A stretch of 43,903 bases of DNA from Candidatus Tayloriibacteriota bacterium (GCA_903839695.1 CAIMDI010000030.1:1-43903); one strand, 5' to 3'. Shown: positions 8,434 through 19,161, counted from the stretch's first letter. Notes: a model not told the origin generated them from the letters alone. Translations and numbers: made by a program.

Positions 8434-8657
8434 TTTCCCATGACTTCTTTTAACTCCTGCTCATGCGCTTTCATTACCGCCATCATGGCGTCTTGTTGAG
8501 CCATACCACCTTTTATTTTCTCTTGAGCTTCTTGTGCTATTTTCATAAAAAAGTCAGGATTTTTCTCAATCATAGCAAAAATCTGATCCTGCTGTTCTTG
8601 CGGAACATTCTTCATCTGCTTTTTAAGCATTGTTTTTAATAAGAAATTTTGAAACAT
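8430..8657 (-). CDS. Hypothetical small protein
   Basis: 75 aa, overlaps the start of the downstream ORF by 4 nt (operon-like). Confidence 0.65.
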   Translation of the reverse strand: MFQNFLLKTMLKKQMKNVPQEQQDQIFAMIEKNPDFFMKIAQEAQEKIKGGMAQQDAMMAVMKAHEQELKEVMGK

Positions 8658-8665
8658 ATTATTTT

Positions 8666-10060
8666 TTAGATTATATCACGTGAGCCTTTTTTGTATATAC
8701 CTAAAGGTATTTGTTGCCAATTTGATATTATTGAATCTATATATTTCCATGTATACACTTGCTCGTTCATACTTGTAAATAATGTTTGATTTCCATCCAT
8801 AGCATCTATTATTATCCTTTCATGTGAATTTGAATTCAATATGAAATTTTTGGAATCTGAATATTTAAATTTCAAATTTTTTGAATCATTATTTTCTTCG
8901 CTATATAAATTATTTATCCAAAAACGAATTTTTATTCCCTCTTCTGGTTGAATTCTAAAAGTTAGTATATTTTGTTCATCATTTTCGCTAATTTTTATAT
9001 TTTTATTGTTAAAATAGACATCAATTTCTGTTTTTGATTCTGACAAAGCCTTACCACCTTCAAGATAGAAAGGAATATTTTTCCATCTTTTATTATTTAT
9101 ATTTGTTTTTAATCTAAAATATGTTTCTGTCTGAGCATGTTCACTTATATTTTTTTCATGTTTATAACCCTCATATTGCGCTTTAACAAAACAATTTTGA
9201 ATAGTCTTTTTATTTATAATTACAAGTTTTTTAAATATATTTGCTTTTTCTTTTCTAAAATGTTCTGAATCAAATACTTTCGGCTTTTCCATAGAAAGTA
9301 ATGCTAGGATCTGTAACAAATGACTTTGTCCAATATCACGTAAAGCACCAACTTTGTCATAATATGAGCCATTATCTTCAATTCCACAACTTTTATATAA
9401 TTTTATATGCACCTTCTCAATATGATTTCTATTCCAAAGTGGCTCAAATATTGAATTAGAAAATCTAAATGACAATATATTTTGAATAACATCTTTAGCT
9501 AAATAATAATCCGTTCTAAAAATCTGTGATTCAGTAAAAATTTTCAATAATTTATTATTTATTTCAATTGCTGAAGTCTCGCTATAACCAAAAGGCTTTT
9601 CAATAATTATTCTTGTCCAACCACCATTACCCTCACAAGGAATTGATAGGCCAGAAACTGATAAATTCTCAACAATATTTTTTAGTAATGAAGGAGCGAC
9701 GGATAAGTGAAATAATTTATTTGAACATTGTTTAAAACCATCATCAAGACATTTTAGACGTTTTAATAGTGAAAAATATGATTCCGGCCTATCATAATAT
9801 CCTTGTTCATAAAATATATGATCAACAAAATGTTTTACATCCTCCTCTCTAAACTTTCCAGGAGAAATGCCCATATTATCTCTAATAGATTGTCTAAAAT
9901 CCTCTTTGTTTATATATTCTGGAGTAAAACCAATAATAGCAAATTTAGATGAAATTTTTTTCTTTACATATAAACTCAATAATGCTGGCAAAATTTTTCT
10001 TGAAGCAATATCACCTGTTATTCCAAAAATTATAAATATTGTAGGCGTCGTGTCTTTCAT
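8666..10060 (-). CDS. zwf: Glucose-6-phosphate 1-dehydrogenase
   Basis: IFIIFGITGDIASRKILPALLSL, IIEKPFGY, YYDKVGALRDIGQSHLLQILALLSMEKP. Confidence 0.93.
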   Translation of the reverse strand: MKDTTPTIFIIFGITGDIASRKILPALLSLYVKKKISSKFAIIGFTPEYINKEDFRQSIRDNMGISPGKFREEDVKHFVDHIFYEQGYYDRPESYFSLLKRLKCLDDGFKQCSNKLFHLSVAPSLLKNIVENLSVSGLSIPCEGNGGWTRIIIEKPFGYSETSAIEINNKLLKIFTESQIFRTDYYLAKDVIQNILSFRFSNSIFEPLWNRNHIEKVHIKLYKSCGIEDNGSYYDKVGALRDIGQSHLLQILALLSMEKPKVFDSEHFRKEKANIFKKLVIINKKTIQNCFVKAQYEGYKHEKNISEHAQTETYFRLKTNINNKRWKNIPFYLEGGKALSESKTEIDVYFNNKNIKISENDEQNILTFRIQPEEGIKIRFWINNLYSEENNDSKNLKFKYSDSKNFILNSNSHERIIIDAMDGNQTLFTSMNEQVYTWKYIDSIISNWQQIPLGIYKKGSRDII

Positions 10061-10078
10061 GTAGGTAATATCATACTC

Positions 10079-10771
10079 CTATTTAGCCTTAAAATCATTA
10101 ATTATTACTCCATCTGATAATTCTATAACCCTATCCGTTAATGCCGCATAATCTTTCTCATGAGTAACCATAACAATAGTCTGACCTTCTTTGTGAATTT
10201 TAATAAACAATTCAAAAACCATAGATGAAGTTTCTGTGTCTAGATTGGCTGTTGGTTCATCTGCAAAAATGATTTTTGGCTCGTGAGCTATGGCCCTAGC
10301 GATAGAAACTCTTTGTTGTTCACCGCCAGAAAGTTGTGCTGGATAATTATTTAATTTTTCTTTCAAGCCAACTCTTTCCAATGCATATTCCGCCTTTAAT
10401 CTAGCGTCTTTTCTATCCAATCCAATCATAAGCAATGGCAACATAACATTTTCAATGGAATTTAATGAAGGTAAAATAGCATAATCCTGAAAAATATATC
10501 CGAGCTCAGAAAGTCTCATGAAAGTTCTTTCATCTTCAGTCATTGATAATACATTTCTATTTTCTATTGTTATGGACCCCGAAGTTGGCCTGTCCAATAA
10601 TCCCAATTGATATAGAAGTGTACTTTTCCCTGATCCAGATCGTCCTGTTATAGCTAAAAATTCTCCTTCATTTAATTCGAAAGATACATTATTTAAAGCA
10701 ATAAGTTCGCCACCTCCACTTTTATATTTTTTTGTTAGATTATGTGTTTTTATCATAAAATTATCTTCCAA
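10079..10771 (-). CDS. ABC transporter ATP-binding protein (LolD/MacB-like)
   Basis: Walker A GRSGSGKST, signature LSGGEQQRVSIARA, Walker B IIFADEPT. Confidence 0.94.
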   Translation of the reverse strand: MEDNFMIKTHNLTKKYKSGGGELIALNNVSFELNEGEFLAITGRSGSGKSTLLYQLGLLDRPTSGSITIENRNVLSMTEDERTFMRLSELGYIFQDYAILPSLNSIENVMLPLLMIGLDRKDARLKAEYALERVGLKEKLNNYPAQLSGGEQQRVSIARAIAHEPKIIFADEPTANLDTETSSMVFELFIKIHKEGQTIVMVTHEKDYAALTDRVIELSDGVIINDFKAK

Positions 10772-12047
10772 GAATGGCGTCTAATGTATTTTGTTTTACA
10801 ACAATTCTTGCAGGTATATATCCAGCTATTAATGTTGCAGTAAATAATATTATACCTCTTACTAAAGTTCCTATAAATGTTGCAACCAATATACCATCAC
10901 TAAATGGGAAATTTATTGGGTGAATAACAAAATATGGTTTTATTATGAAGAATATAAGTATTGATCCGAGAAATATTCCGCAAAGTGCATAAAATAATGA
11001 TTGAATTATATAGGATATTTCAATAGCAGAAGAATGTATTCCAATACCCTTTAATATTCCGATATATCTTCTACGAGTAATGGCATTTACGAAAATAATA
11101 ATAAATATTGTAATAGAAGCAACAGCCAAACCAATAGATCCGATAATGTCACCCAATAAACTAAATGTAACTCTCATATCATTTAAGAATTTTGGTTGTG
11201 CTTCCTCCCAAGTTTGAACTTTTGAATATTTGTCTATTGATTGATTAACCAAATCAGCCTTGAGTAATAATGGATCGGTGTCTTTTTTCATTCGTACAGC
11301 TATTGCATCTACATTATTATCATCCCGTCCAATTATTTTCTTCAATTCCCTTCCATTTATAAAAACACCTTGATCTATATCAGATTTACTTTTTATTATT
11401 CCCTTTACAGTCATTTCTCTTGTTGTACCGGAAACTATCAATCTGATCCTTGATCCGATTTTTATATCTTTTATAGTGTAAAATCCGGGTGAGTCTATAG
11501 GTGTATATCTATAAAGCAAATTTGCACCAATCAGTATTTTGTCAGTATCTGAAGGGCTTAAATATTCGCCTTCAATAATATATTTTGAAAGATTTGTTAC
11601 TTCATTTTCCTTTACAGGATCAATTCCAAAAACTAAACCAGCCGCACTATCAACAGAATCAGTTAAACGTGTGCGATTTTTATAATTTGCTTCAATAACA
11701 CCACTACTTTGATAACGCATTGAAACCTTATCAACACTTGGGTGATTTTCCAATAAACTCCTAATATACTCACTTTTATCAATATATGTTTTATTTTGTA
11801 AAGTAGAAATTAATAAATCTCCGGTATATCTACTCTTATTTGCATCTGTCGCGCCTTCCAATATTCCAATTAGAATTCCACTTACTATTATTAAATTCAA
11901 AAAAGTAAGTGTCATAACTATCACTATGAGAAGTGTAGTCCATTTATTTGCCCTTTTTAAGTCTTTGGAAGCAAGGAAAATACCTATTTTAACGGATTGT
12001 ATATAATTCCAAAACTTATGCTTTTTTGCAGGGTACAAATTATGCAT
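10761..12047 (-). CDS. ABC transporter permease (FtsX/MacB-like)
   Basis: Adjacent to the ATPase; N-terminal TM, large extracytoplasmic domain, three C-terminal TMs. Confidence 0.87.
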   Translation of the reverse strand: MHNLYPAKKHKFWNYIQSVKIGIFLASKDLKRANKWTTLLIVIVMTLTFLNLIIVSGILIGILEGATDANKSRYTGDLLISTLQNKTYIDKSEYIRSLLENHPSVDKVSMRYQSSGVIEANYKNRTRLTDSVDSAAGLVFGIDPVKENEVTNLSKYIIEGEYLSPSDTDKILIGANLLYRYTPIDSPGFYTIKDIKIGSRIRLIVSGTTREMTVKGIIKSKSDIDQGVFINGRELKKIIGRDDNNVDAIAVRMKKDTDPLLLKADLVNQSIDKYSKVQTWEEAQPKFLNDMRVTFSLLGDIIGSIGLAVASITIFIIIFVNAITRRRYIGILKGIGIHSSAIEISYIIQSLFYALCGIFLGSILIFFIIKPYFVIHPINFPFSDGILVATFIGTLVRGIILFTATLIAGYIPARIVVKQNTLDAILGR

Positions 12048-12069
12048 GTAATACTATAATAACATATTA

Positions 12070-13236
12070 TTATTTTGTATTTGTATTTTTAAATTTCTTA
12101 ATAACTAATGAGATTTTTTTGGCAACTTTTTTGTCTAATACACTTGGCAATATCTTATTTACACTTAATTCCTTTTTAGAAAGAATATTTGCCAAACCCT
12201 CAGCCACCGCTAGCTTTATTTCAACAGTTATTTTTTGAATATTATTGTCCAAAACACCTCTAAATAATCCAGGAAAAACCATTACATTATTTATTTGATT
12301 TGGAAAATCACTTCTACCTGTACCGACAATAAATGCTCCTGATTTCTTTGCCAAATCTGGCATTATTTCTGGAACAGGATTGGACATTGCAAATATAATA
12401 GGCTTATCTGCCATCGTTTTTATTAATTCAGGCTTAAAAACATTTGGTGCGCTAACTCCTATAAATACATCTGCATTTTTGACTGATTCTGCCAAGTCAC
12501 CACTTAGATTTTCAGGATTTGTTACTTCAAGCATTTTGATTTTGACATCATTCAAATCATTTCGACTTTTTGAGACAATACCCTTTGTATCTACCAATAG
12601 AATATTTTTTATGCCGTATTTTATAAGTAATTTTGTGGTGGCAATTCCAGCAGCTCCTGAGCCACATACAACAACTTTAATATTTTCTTTTTTCTTTTTA
12701 GCCAATTTTAAACTATTTATAAGAGCAGCAAGAACCACTATAGCTGTTCCATGTTGATCATCATGGAAAACAGGAATGTCTAATTCATTAATCAATCTTT
12801 CCTCAATTTCAAAACATCTTGGTGAAGATATATCTTCTAAATTTATACCACCAAAAGTTGGAGAAATAGCTTTAACTATTTTAATAATTTCTTCAGTGTC
12901 TTGGGTATTTAGAACAATAGGATACGCGTCTACATTAGCAAATTCTTTGAAGAGTAATGCTTTCCCTTCCATAACTGGCAAAGCACCATAAGGACCGATA
13001 TTTCCTAATCCTAAAACTGCAGAACCATCAGAAATAACAGCAATTGTATTGCCTTTTATAGAATACTCTCTGGCTTTAATAGGATTCTTTGCTAAAAACG
13101 ATGAAACTTCTGCAACACCCGGAGTGTATGCAATACTAAGATCATCTCTATTTCTTAGTGGAGGAAATTTACTCTTAATCTCAATTTTTCCTTTAAATTT
13201 TAAATGTCTTTTAAGCGATTCTTTTTTGTAGTCCAT
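12070..13236 (-). CDS. NAD(P)-dependent malic enzyme
   Basis: LSIAYTPGVAEVS, VISDGSAVLGLGNIGPYGALPVMEGKALLFKEFANVDAYPI, PVFHDDQHGTAIVVLAAL. Confidence 0.94.
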   Translation of the reverse strand: MDYKKESLKRHLKFKGKIEIKSKFPPLRNRDDLSIAYTPGVAEVSSFLAKNPIKAREYSIKGNTIAVISDGSAVLGLGNIGPYGALPVMEGKALLFKEFANVDAYPIVLNTQDTEEIIKIVKAISPTFGGINLEDISSPRCFEIEERLINELDIPVFHDDQHGTAIVVLAALINSLKLAKKKKENIKVVVCGSGAAGIATTKLLIKYGIKNILLVDTKGIVSKSRNDLNDVKIKMLEVTNPENLSGDLAESVKNADVFIGVSAPNVFKPELIKTMADKPIIFAMSNPVPEIMPDLAKKSGAFIVGTGRSDFPNQINNVMVFPGLFRGVLDNNIQKITVEIKLAVAEGLANILSKKELSVNKILPSVLDKKVAKKISLVIKKFKNTNTK

Positions 13237-13457
13237 AAATGTGTAATTAGCTAGTATGAAGCTATTTTAACACATTTATTATTTAATTATTAATTACCGA
13301 TATTTGGTTTTAGAAATCCTCTGCCCACTTCTCCCATTTGGAATACATAGTAGTAGCAACGAAAACACAAGGCAGTATGAATATTGCACCAATTATCCAG
13401 AAAGTAAAATGAAATATTTTTATAATGGTCTCCATTTTCATACCGTGTGTAAAATAA

Positions 13458-15443
13458 TTATAGAATGTAAGATACAATCAACAAAGCAACAATGTTTAGA
13501 ATTTTTATCATTGGGTTAATAGCTGGTCCTGCTGTATCTTTGTAAGGATCTCCTACTGTATCTCCTGTAACAGCTGCTTTGTGTGCATCACCACCTTTTC
13601 CACCATGATTACCTTGTTCAATATGCTTTTTTGCATTGTCCCAAGCTCCTCCTCCAGATGTCATAGAAATAGCTACGAATAATCCAGTAACTATAGAACC
13701 TACTAATAGACCTCCTAGAGCAACTGGGCCGAGTGTAAATCCTACAAGAATAGGAGCTAGAACAGGAATTAATGCTGGCAAAACCATTTGCTTTATAGCT
13801 GCTGTGGTAACGATATCTACACAACGTGCATAATCAGGCTTGGCTGTTCCTTGCATAATACCTTTAATCTCTCTGAATTGACGTCTAACCTCATCTACAA
13901 CTTGTCCTGCAGCCTTTCCTACAGCTTCCATAGACAATGCAGCAAAGTAATAAGGTAATAGACCTCCAATAAATAAACCGGCAATAACTTTAGGATCACC
14001 TAATTCAAATTTTAATCCATGAGTTTCTTGTGTATATGAAGCAAAGAGAACTAGAGCGGCAAAACCTGCTGAACCGATAGCATAACCCTTTGTAACAGCC
14101 TTTGTTGTATTTCCAACTGCATCAAGAGGATCAGTAACATCTCGAACCTCCTTTGGAAGATTGGACATTTCTGCTATACCTCCTGCATTGTCTGTAATAG
14201 GACCATAAGCATCAATAGCAACAATAATACCTGCCATTGAAAGCATACTCATTGCAGCTACAGCAATACCGTATAGACCAGCAAGTTGATAAGTAGCCAA
14301 TATACCAGCAACAATTGTTAGTAATGGCCATGCTGTTGACTTCATTGAAATAGCAAGACCTTGAATGATATTTGTACCATGACCAGAATTTGAAGCTTCA
14401 GCAATAGATCTAACTGGATAGTATTTTGTTGATGTGTAATATTCTGTAATTAACACAAGCGCAGCTGTAACAAGTAAACCTACAACAGCACAACCAAATA
14501 AATTGATAATTGAATATTTTCCATTATCAAACATCATGTACTTTGTAACAAAATAAAATGCAAAAGCAGAAATAACACCTGCTACTGCAAGACCTTTGTA
14601 CATTGCATTCATTATATCTTTTGACTTTCCTAATTTTACAAACCAAGTTCCTATAATTGATGCAATAATAGCTACACCACCCAAAACTAATGGAAATAGA
14701 ATAGCTTTTTCATATCCAACACCGAAAGTAATAACCGCAAGCATCATAGCTGCGATAGTTGTTACAGCATAAGTTTCAAATAGATCTGCTGCCATACCTG
14801 CACAATCTCCTACATTGTCTCCAACATTATCTGCTATAACTCCAGGATTTCTGGGATCATCTTCAGGAATATTTGCTTCAACTTTACCCACTAGATCAGT
14901 ACCGACATCTGCTGCCTTTGTAAAAATACCTCCTCCAAGTCTTGCGAATACTGATATAAGAGATGAACCGAATGCAAGACCGATAAGAGAGTTAACATCA
15001 TGAGTAATAGCGTAAAAACCAGAAACACCAAGAAGTGCTAATCCTACAACAAGTAATCCTGTTACTGCTCCACCATTAAAAGCGAGAGAAAGTGCCTCTG
15101 CAAGTCCTGTTCTAGCAGCTTCAGCTGTTCTAACATTTGCTCTAACTGAGACATTCATTCCTATGTATCCTGCAAGACCTGAAAATACAGCTCCTACAAT
15201 AAATCCAAGTGCTGTTTTCATTCCTAGTGTAGGAATTAAAATAATAAATAATACAATCGCTATCATAGCAATTGTTCGATATTGCCTGTTTAAATAAGCT
15301 TTTGCTCCTTGCTGTATAGCAAGTGCAATTTCTTTCATTTTGTCATTTCCCGCTGACTTATTTAGAATATTTTTTGCTAAAAGAAGTCCATAAACTATGG
15401 CTAAAACCGAAGAAACAATTGCAAAAATTACTGAAGCATTCAT
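13458..15443 (-). CDS. hppA: Membrane-bound pyrophosphatase (K+-independent H+ type by motif)
   Basis: [58 protein letters not shown]. Confidence 0.96.
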   Translation of the reverse strand: MNASVIFAIVSSVLAIVYGLLLAKNILNKSAGNDKMKEIALAIQQGAKAYLNRQYRTIAMIAIVLFIILIPTLGMKTALGFIVGAVFSGLAGYIGMNVSVRANVRTAEAARTGLAEALSLAFNGGAVTGLLVVGLALLGVSGFYAITHDVNSLIGLAFGSSLISVFARLGGGIFTKAADVGTDLVGKVEANIPEDDPRNPGVIADNVGDNVGDCAGMAADLFETYAVTTIAAMMLAVITFGVGYEKAILFPLVLGGVAIIASIIGTWFVKLGKSKDIMNAMYKGLAVAGVISAFAFYFVTKYMMFDNGKYSIINLFGCAVVGLLVTAALVLITEYYTSTKYYPVRSIAEASNSGHGTNIIQGLAISMKSTAWPLLTIVAGILATYQLAGLYGIAVAAMSMLSMAGIIVAIDAYGPITDNAGGIAEMSNLPKEVRDVTDPLDAVGNTTKAVTKGYAIGSAGFAALVLFASYTQETHGLKFELGDPKVIAGLFIGGLLPYYFAALSMEAVGKAAGQVVDEVRRQFREIKGIMQGTAKPDYARCVDIVTTAAIKQMVLPALIPVLAPILVGFTLGPVALGGLLVGSIVTGLFVAISMTSGGGAWDNAKKHIEQGNHGGKGGDAHKAAVTGDTVGDPYKDTAGPAINPMIKILNIVALLIVSYIL

Positions 15444-15516
15444 GTTTAAATTTTATTATCTAATTCACTATTAATAATATCGAGGATACTAACACATTTA
15501 TCTTGATTATTCAAAT

Positions 15517-16590
15517 TTATTTCTCTTGATCGTATTGTTCTAAATATGTAGTTAATTGTCTATTTACCCTTACAAATGTGGCCCGCTTTGAAAATTCTTT
15601 TAGCTTTCTAGCACCTATATATGTTCCCGCACTTCTTATTCCTCCAAATAAGTCTTGTATAAATGTGTGAATACTACCTTTATGAGGCATAATCACATAT
15701 CTACCTTCTGATGCTCTATGCGCATCCTTTTTGCCATAAAATTCACTTAGGGCTTTATTTGACGATGAACCAAAATACTCCTTAAATTTCTTACCATTTT
15801 TCATTATCGTTTTTCCTCCACTTTCCTCAAAGCCAGAAAACATTGATCCGCATAGATTGAAATCTGCACCAGCACAAAAGGCTTTTACAACACATGAAGG
15901 GTTTCTTTGTCCTCCATCTGCTATAACTAAGCCACATTTGCCATCTGGATTTGACATACCATGTGCAGCATCTGCGCATTCTATTACTGCACTTACTTGA
16001 GGATAGCCAACACCTGTCATACGTCTTGTAAGACAAACAGAGCCAGAACCTACTCCAACTTTCACTATATCAGCACCACTTAAAATAATTTCTTCAGAAA
16101 TTTCATTTGCTACGACATTTCCTGCAATAATAATATGATCTGGACAAAGTGATCTTACAAATTTTATGGTTTCAATAAATCTCTGCAAATAACCATTTGG
16201 AACATCTATACAAATAAAAGAGAATTTATTTATTAATTTGTTCTCAATCATTAATTTGAGTTTTTCTATGTCTTCGTCTCGAATTCCCAATGTATAAACT
16301 ATATAATCAGGATTATCAAAGGTTTTAAAAAATTTTGTATAATCTTTAACGGAATAATATTTGTGAAAAGTAGTTATCATTTTGTACTTTGAAATAACTT
16401 TAGCCATTTCAAATGTACCAGAGGTCGCCATATTTGCTGTCATTATAGGTATTCCTGTCCAAACTTTTGGAGAATGGAAAAATGTGAAAGTCCTTTCCAA
16501 AATAACATCTTTACGAGAAACCATAGTGCTTCTTTTGGGTCTAATCAGTACATCATCATAATCAAGCTTCAAATCTTGTTCAATTCTCAT
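15517..16590 (-). CDS. guaC: GMP reductase
   Basis: LDYDDVLIRPKRS, VKVGVGSGSVCLTRRMTGVGYPQ, HAAHGM-like region, YFGSSS. Confidence 0.92.
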   Translation of the reverse strand: MRIEQDLKLDYDDVLIRPKRSTMVSRKDVILERTFTFFHSPKVWTGIPIMTANMATSGTFEMAKVISKYKMITTFHKYYSVKDYTKFFKTFDNPDYIVYTLGIRDEDIEKLKLMIENKLINKFSFICIDVPNGYLQRFIETIKFVRSLCPDHIIIAGNVVANEISEEIILSGADIVKVGVGSGSVCLTRRMTGVGYPQVSAVIECADAAHGMSNPDGKCGLVIADGGQRNPSCVVKAFCAGADFNLCGSMFSGFEESGGKTIMKNGKKFKEYFGSSSNKALSEFYGKKDAHRASEGRYVIMPHKGSIHTFIQDLFGGIRSAGTYIGARKLKEFSKRATFVRVNRQLTTYLEQYDQEK

Positions 16591-16634
16591 ATATTTAAAT
16601 TAAAGCGTTATTGGTATAATGATATAGTATCACT

Positions 16635-17198
16635 TTAATACTTTCTTATCACGCCTTTCACAATAGCTGAAATTTTTAGATCTTGCTCTGGGTATATGGG
16701 TTTATAATTTTTATTGGCTGGTTGCAAATATACAGAATTACCTTTTTTTCTAAAATATTTCATAGTCCATCCACCGTCAACTTCAGCTATAACTATATCT
16801 CCATCTTTCGGATCACTTTTTCTTTCAACAATAACCAAATCTCCTTCCTTTATTCCCTCTTCTATCATAGAGTCTCCTTTTACTTCTAATAAATAAGTAG
16901 ACTCTCTATTATTGATGAGATAATTATCTAAATTCATTGTATCCAAAGCCTCCTCACTAGCTACGGACGGAATACCTGCTTCAACTAAGCCTAATAACTT
17001 TACTTCTTGAAAAAGATTATTGGGAATGATTCGACCATTTGAATCTTTACTTATAATTCCGGCATCAATGAGTTTATTTACTAATTTATATACAGCATTT
17101 TTGGATTTGAAACCCAATATGTCCATTATTTCACTATAACTGGGCATTCTCTTCTTTGACTCATAGAAATTTAGTATTTTATTTTTGTATTCGTCCAT
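16635..17198 (-). CDS. lexA: LexA-type repressor (S24 peptidase)
   Basis: N-terminal wHTH; VEAGIPSVASEE cleavage region; GDSMIEEGIKEGDLVIVER; DGGWTMKYFRK. Confidence 0.92.
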   Translation of the reverse strand: MDEYKNKILNFYESKKRMPSYSEIMDILGFKSKNAVYKLVNKLIDAGIISKDSNGRIIPNNLFQEVKLLGLVEAGIPSVASEEALDTMNLDNYLINNRESTYLLEVKGDSMIEEGIKEGDLVIVERKSDPKDGDIVIAEVDGGWTMKYFRKKGNSVYLQPANKNYKPIYPEQDLKISAIVKGVIRKY

Positions 17199-17207
17199 AT
17201 CGTTTAA

Positions 17208-17417
17208 TTATAGAACAAAACTTGCAAAAATGTGCAATGTGCGTCGAAAAAAGCTAATTCTACTAGGACTACTGAAAGTATAAAACTGAGTAGTTAAGAA
17301 TCTGTGTCTGCGAGCTTCAGCTCTGTATGGTAAACCTTTGATAATTTTTAAATCAATTTCGTGATTTAATTTTTTCAATTCCCTTTTTACATTTATAGCT
17401 AATTTAATTTTGCTCAT
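17208..17417 (-). CDS. Small protein, first gene of the lexA transcription unit
   Basis: 69 aa MSKIKLAINVKRELKKLNHEIDLKIIKGLPYRAEARRHRFL; between LexA-box promoter and lexA. Confidence 0.6.
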   Translation of the reverse strand: MSKIKLAINVKRELKKLNHEIDLKIIKGLPYRAEARRHRFLTTQFYTFSSPSRISFFRRTLHIFASFVL

Positions 17418-17451
17418 ATATTTTATTAATTTATAATTTTATTATGAATAT

Positions 17452-17480
17452 ATTATAAGTGAACGTTCGTTCACTTGCAA
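17452..17480 (-). promoter_or_regulatory. lexA-unit promoter with embedded LexA (SOS) box
   Basis: Minus strand: TTGCAA (17475-17480), 17-nt spacer containing GTGAACGAACGTTCAC (17459-17474, GAAC-N4-GTTC), TATAAT (17452-17457). Confidence 0.8.
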
Positions 17481-17504
17481 GAGCAAGCTGTGGATAAAGC
17501 CATG

Positions 17505-17548
17505 AAAAAACCACAATCCTATTGAGGAAAGTGGTTTTATGTTTTTTT
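17505..17548 (-). terminator. Rho-independent terminator downstream of the 58-aa ORF (possibly bidirectional)
   Basis: AAAACCAC...GTGGTTTT stem with internal TCCT/AGGA, T-tracts both sides. Confidence 0.65.
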
Positions 17549-17570
17549 GATTTTCAATTTAATGAATTAT

Positions 17571-17747
17571 CTACTCGGTTATGGTCGCATATTGACTTGA
17601 GACCCCTCCGCAGGTTTCACATAATACTCGATGGCAGTGGGTCATCTCGTAAATGTTTATTATCCCTTGCATATTTTTGCTAAGAGCGTTCGATGTACTT
17701 CCTACAGGATTTGATCCTGACAGATTTATGTTTATTTCTTCATTCAT
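17571..17747 (-). CDS. Small Cys-containing peptide, 58 aa
   Basis: Hand translation: MNEEININLSGSNPVGSTSNALSKNMQGIINIYEMTHCHRVLCETCGGVSSQYATITE*; followed by terminator. Below ORF-track length cutoff. Confidence 0.5.
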   Translation of the reverse strand: MNEEININLSGSNPVGSTSNALSKNMQGIINIYEMTHCHRVLCETCGGVSSQYATITE

Positions 17748-17896
17748 AATTTACTTTTTTAGCCTACCAAGCATCAAACCCGAAGGGTAATGCTGGCGCA
17801 CACCATAAGTTGTATATGATATTGCATACTAATCCACGGGAAATAGTACATTAAATATAGAAAATAGTGAAGTGGGGGTGGGGATATTGATTTCTG

Positions 17897-19078
17897 TTAT
17901 GGAGTATGGTTATTTATCGAATTCTTAATTTTTTCTGCAAGAATTTCACTATAACTTTTATTTACTCCGTCAATTACCTGATCCTTACCAAAACTTTTTT
18001 GATCAATATCATCACCAAAGAATTTCTCAGCTATTTTCAATGCCAATTTTGCATCTTCCTCAGATGATCCATGCATTACAATCTGATCATTAAGTTTAAT
18101 ACCTTGAGATGCTAAATCCTGAAAAATTTTTATATCTCCATTATATCCTTCATCTCTTAATGCAATCATGAGGTTTTTAAATCTTTCAGGTGTTAATGAA
18201 TTTAAATCTTTAACAGAAATATATGACTTATAAGTTTCCCCCTGACTATTCCCTATACCATTATTAATTCCAAAATATAACCATGAATTTGAATCTTTAG
18301 TTCCTTGTCTAATTTTAATATTATCAAATAAAAAGCGATCTGCTTCTCCTGCTCTACGTTGAATTTCCTCTGAAAATAATGCAAAAGAAAGATCAATATC
18401 TTTATTAATTTTTGCCTGTCTTTCTTTTGAACTAGAAATAACTTCATTAACTAATGTTGCCATTCTTTGATAAGGAGCCATCCTTAATTGTGAATCATCT
18501 ATTGCCAATAAATTTTTTATTGCAAATTCAGCATACTCTTCCCTTGAAATTTTAGACAAATCTAAACCTTGTTGATTAGCAATAATAGCTAATTCATAGC
18601 TAGCTCTCCATCCAGATAATTTCTTTCTTCTTTCTATATCATCAACAGGAACTTCTGAGGGTATTAAATTATTTACTCCAAGTTCTTCTCTTACTTTAGT
18701 TAGATTTATTTTATCTGAATCATTTGCCTCTATTTTTCGAGCTTCTTGCAACTCTCTTTCTCTTAATTGGTTAATTATTTTACTTTTAAGGTTATTGAAT
18801 CTTATATTTTTTTCCTCATTAATGTAAATAGGGCTAGTCCAAATAAACGATAAAGTTTCAGAGTTCAGACCTTTATATTGTGGTGGTATACCAATTTCAT
18901 CATCTATATTTTCCCCTCCAGCAGGAACTTTAAGACCTTCCTCAATACTTGATTTAAATGAGTTGGGAAGACCTTCAAAAATAGCATTCTTGTCTTCGCC
19001 CGCCTTAATACGATTTATGTATTCATTAATCTTTTTATTCCCAGCAGACTCATTTTTAATGTATAAATTTTCATTCAT
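17897..19078 (-). CDS. Hypothetical protein (CPR-type N-terminus)
   Basis: 393 aa; INEYINRIKAGEDKNAIFEGLPNSFKSSIEEGL resembles segments recurring in Parcubacteria hypothetical proteins. Confidence 0.75.
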   Translation of the reverse strand: MNENLYIKNESAGNKKINEYINRIKAGEDKNAIFEGLPNSFKSSIEEGLKVPAGGENIDDEIGIPPQYKGLNSETLSFIWTSPIYINEEKNIRFNNLKSKIINQLRERELQEARKIEANDSDKINLTKVREELGVNNLIPSEVPVDDIERRKKLSGWRASYELAIIANQQGLDLSKISREEYAEFAIKNLLAIDDSQLRMAPYQRMATLVNEVISSSKERQAKINKDIDLSFALFSEEIQRRAGEADRFLFDNIKIRQGTKDSNSWLYFGINNGIGNSQGETYKSYISVKDLNSLTPERFKNLMIALRDEGYNGDIKIFQDLASQGIKLNDQIVMHGSSEEDAKLALKIAEKFFGDDIDQKSFGKDQVIDGVNKSYSEILAEKIKNSINNHTP

Positions 19079-19103
19079 AATTGTAAGTAAATAATATCAA
19101 AAA

Positions 19104-19149
19104 TATGCAAAAAAAGAAACGCGAGTCGCCACAAGGGCTATCGCGTTTT
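19104..19149 (-). terminator. Rho-independent terminator
   Basis: AAACGCGA...TCGCGTTT stem, minus-strand 3' CTTTTTTT. Confidence 0.7.
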
Positions 19150-19161
19150 GATTCAAGTGAA

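Noticed and set aside
12380-13231. Plus-strand ORFs opposite malic enzyme (125, 71, 60 aa)
   Set aside because: Antisense shadows of a clearly coding minus-strand gene; no recognisable domains.
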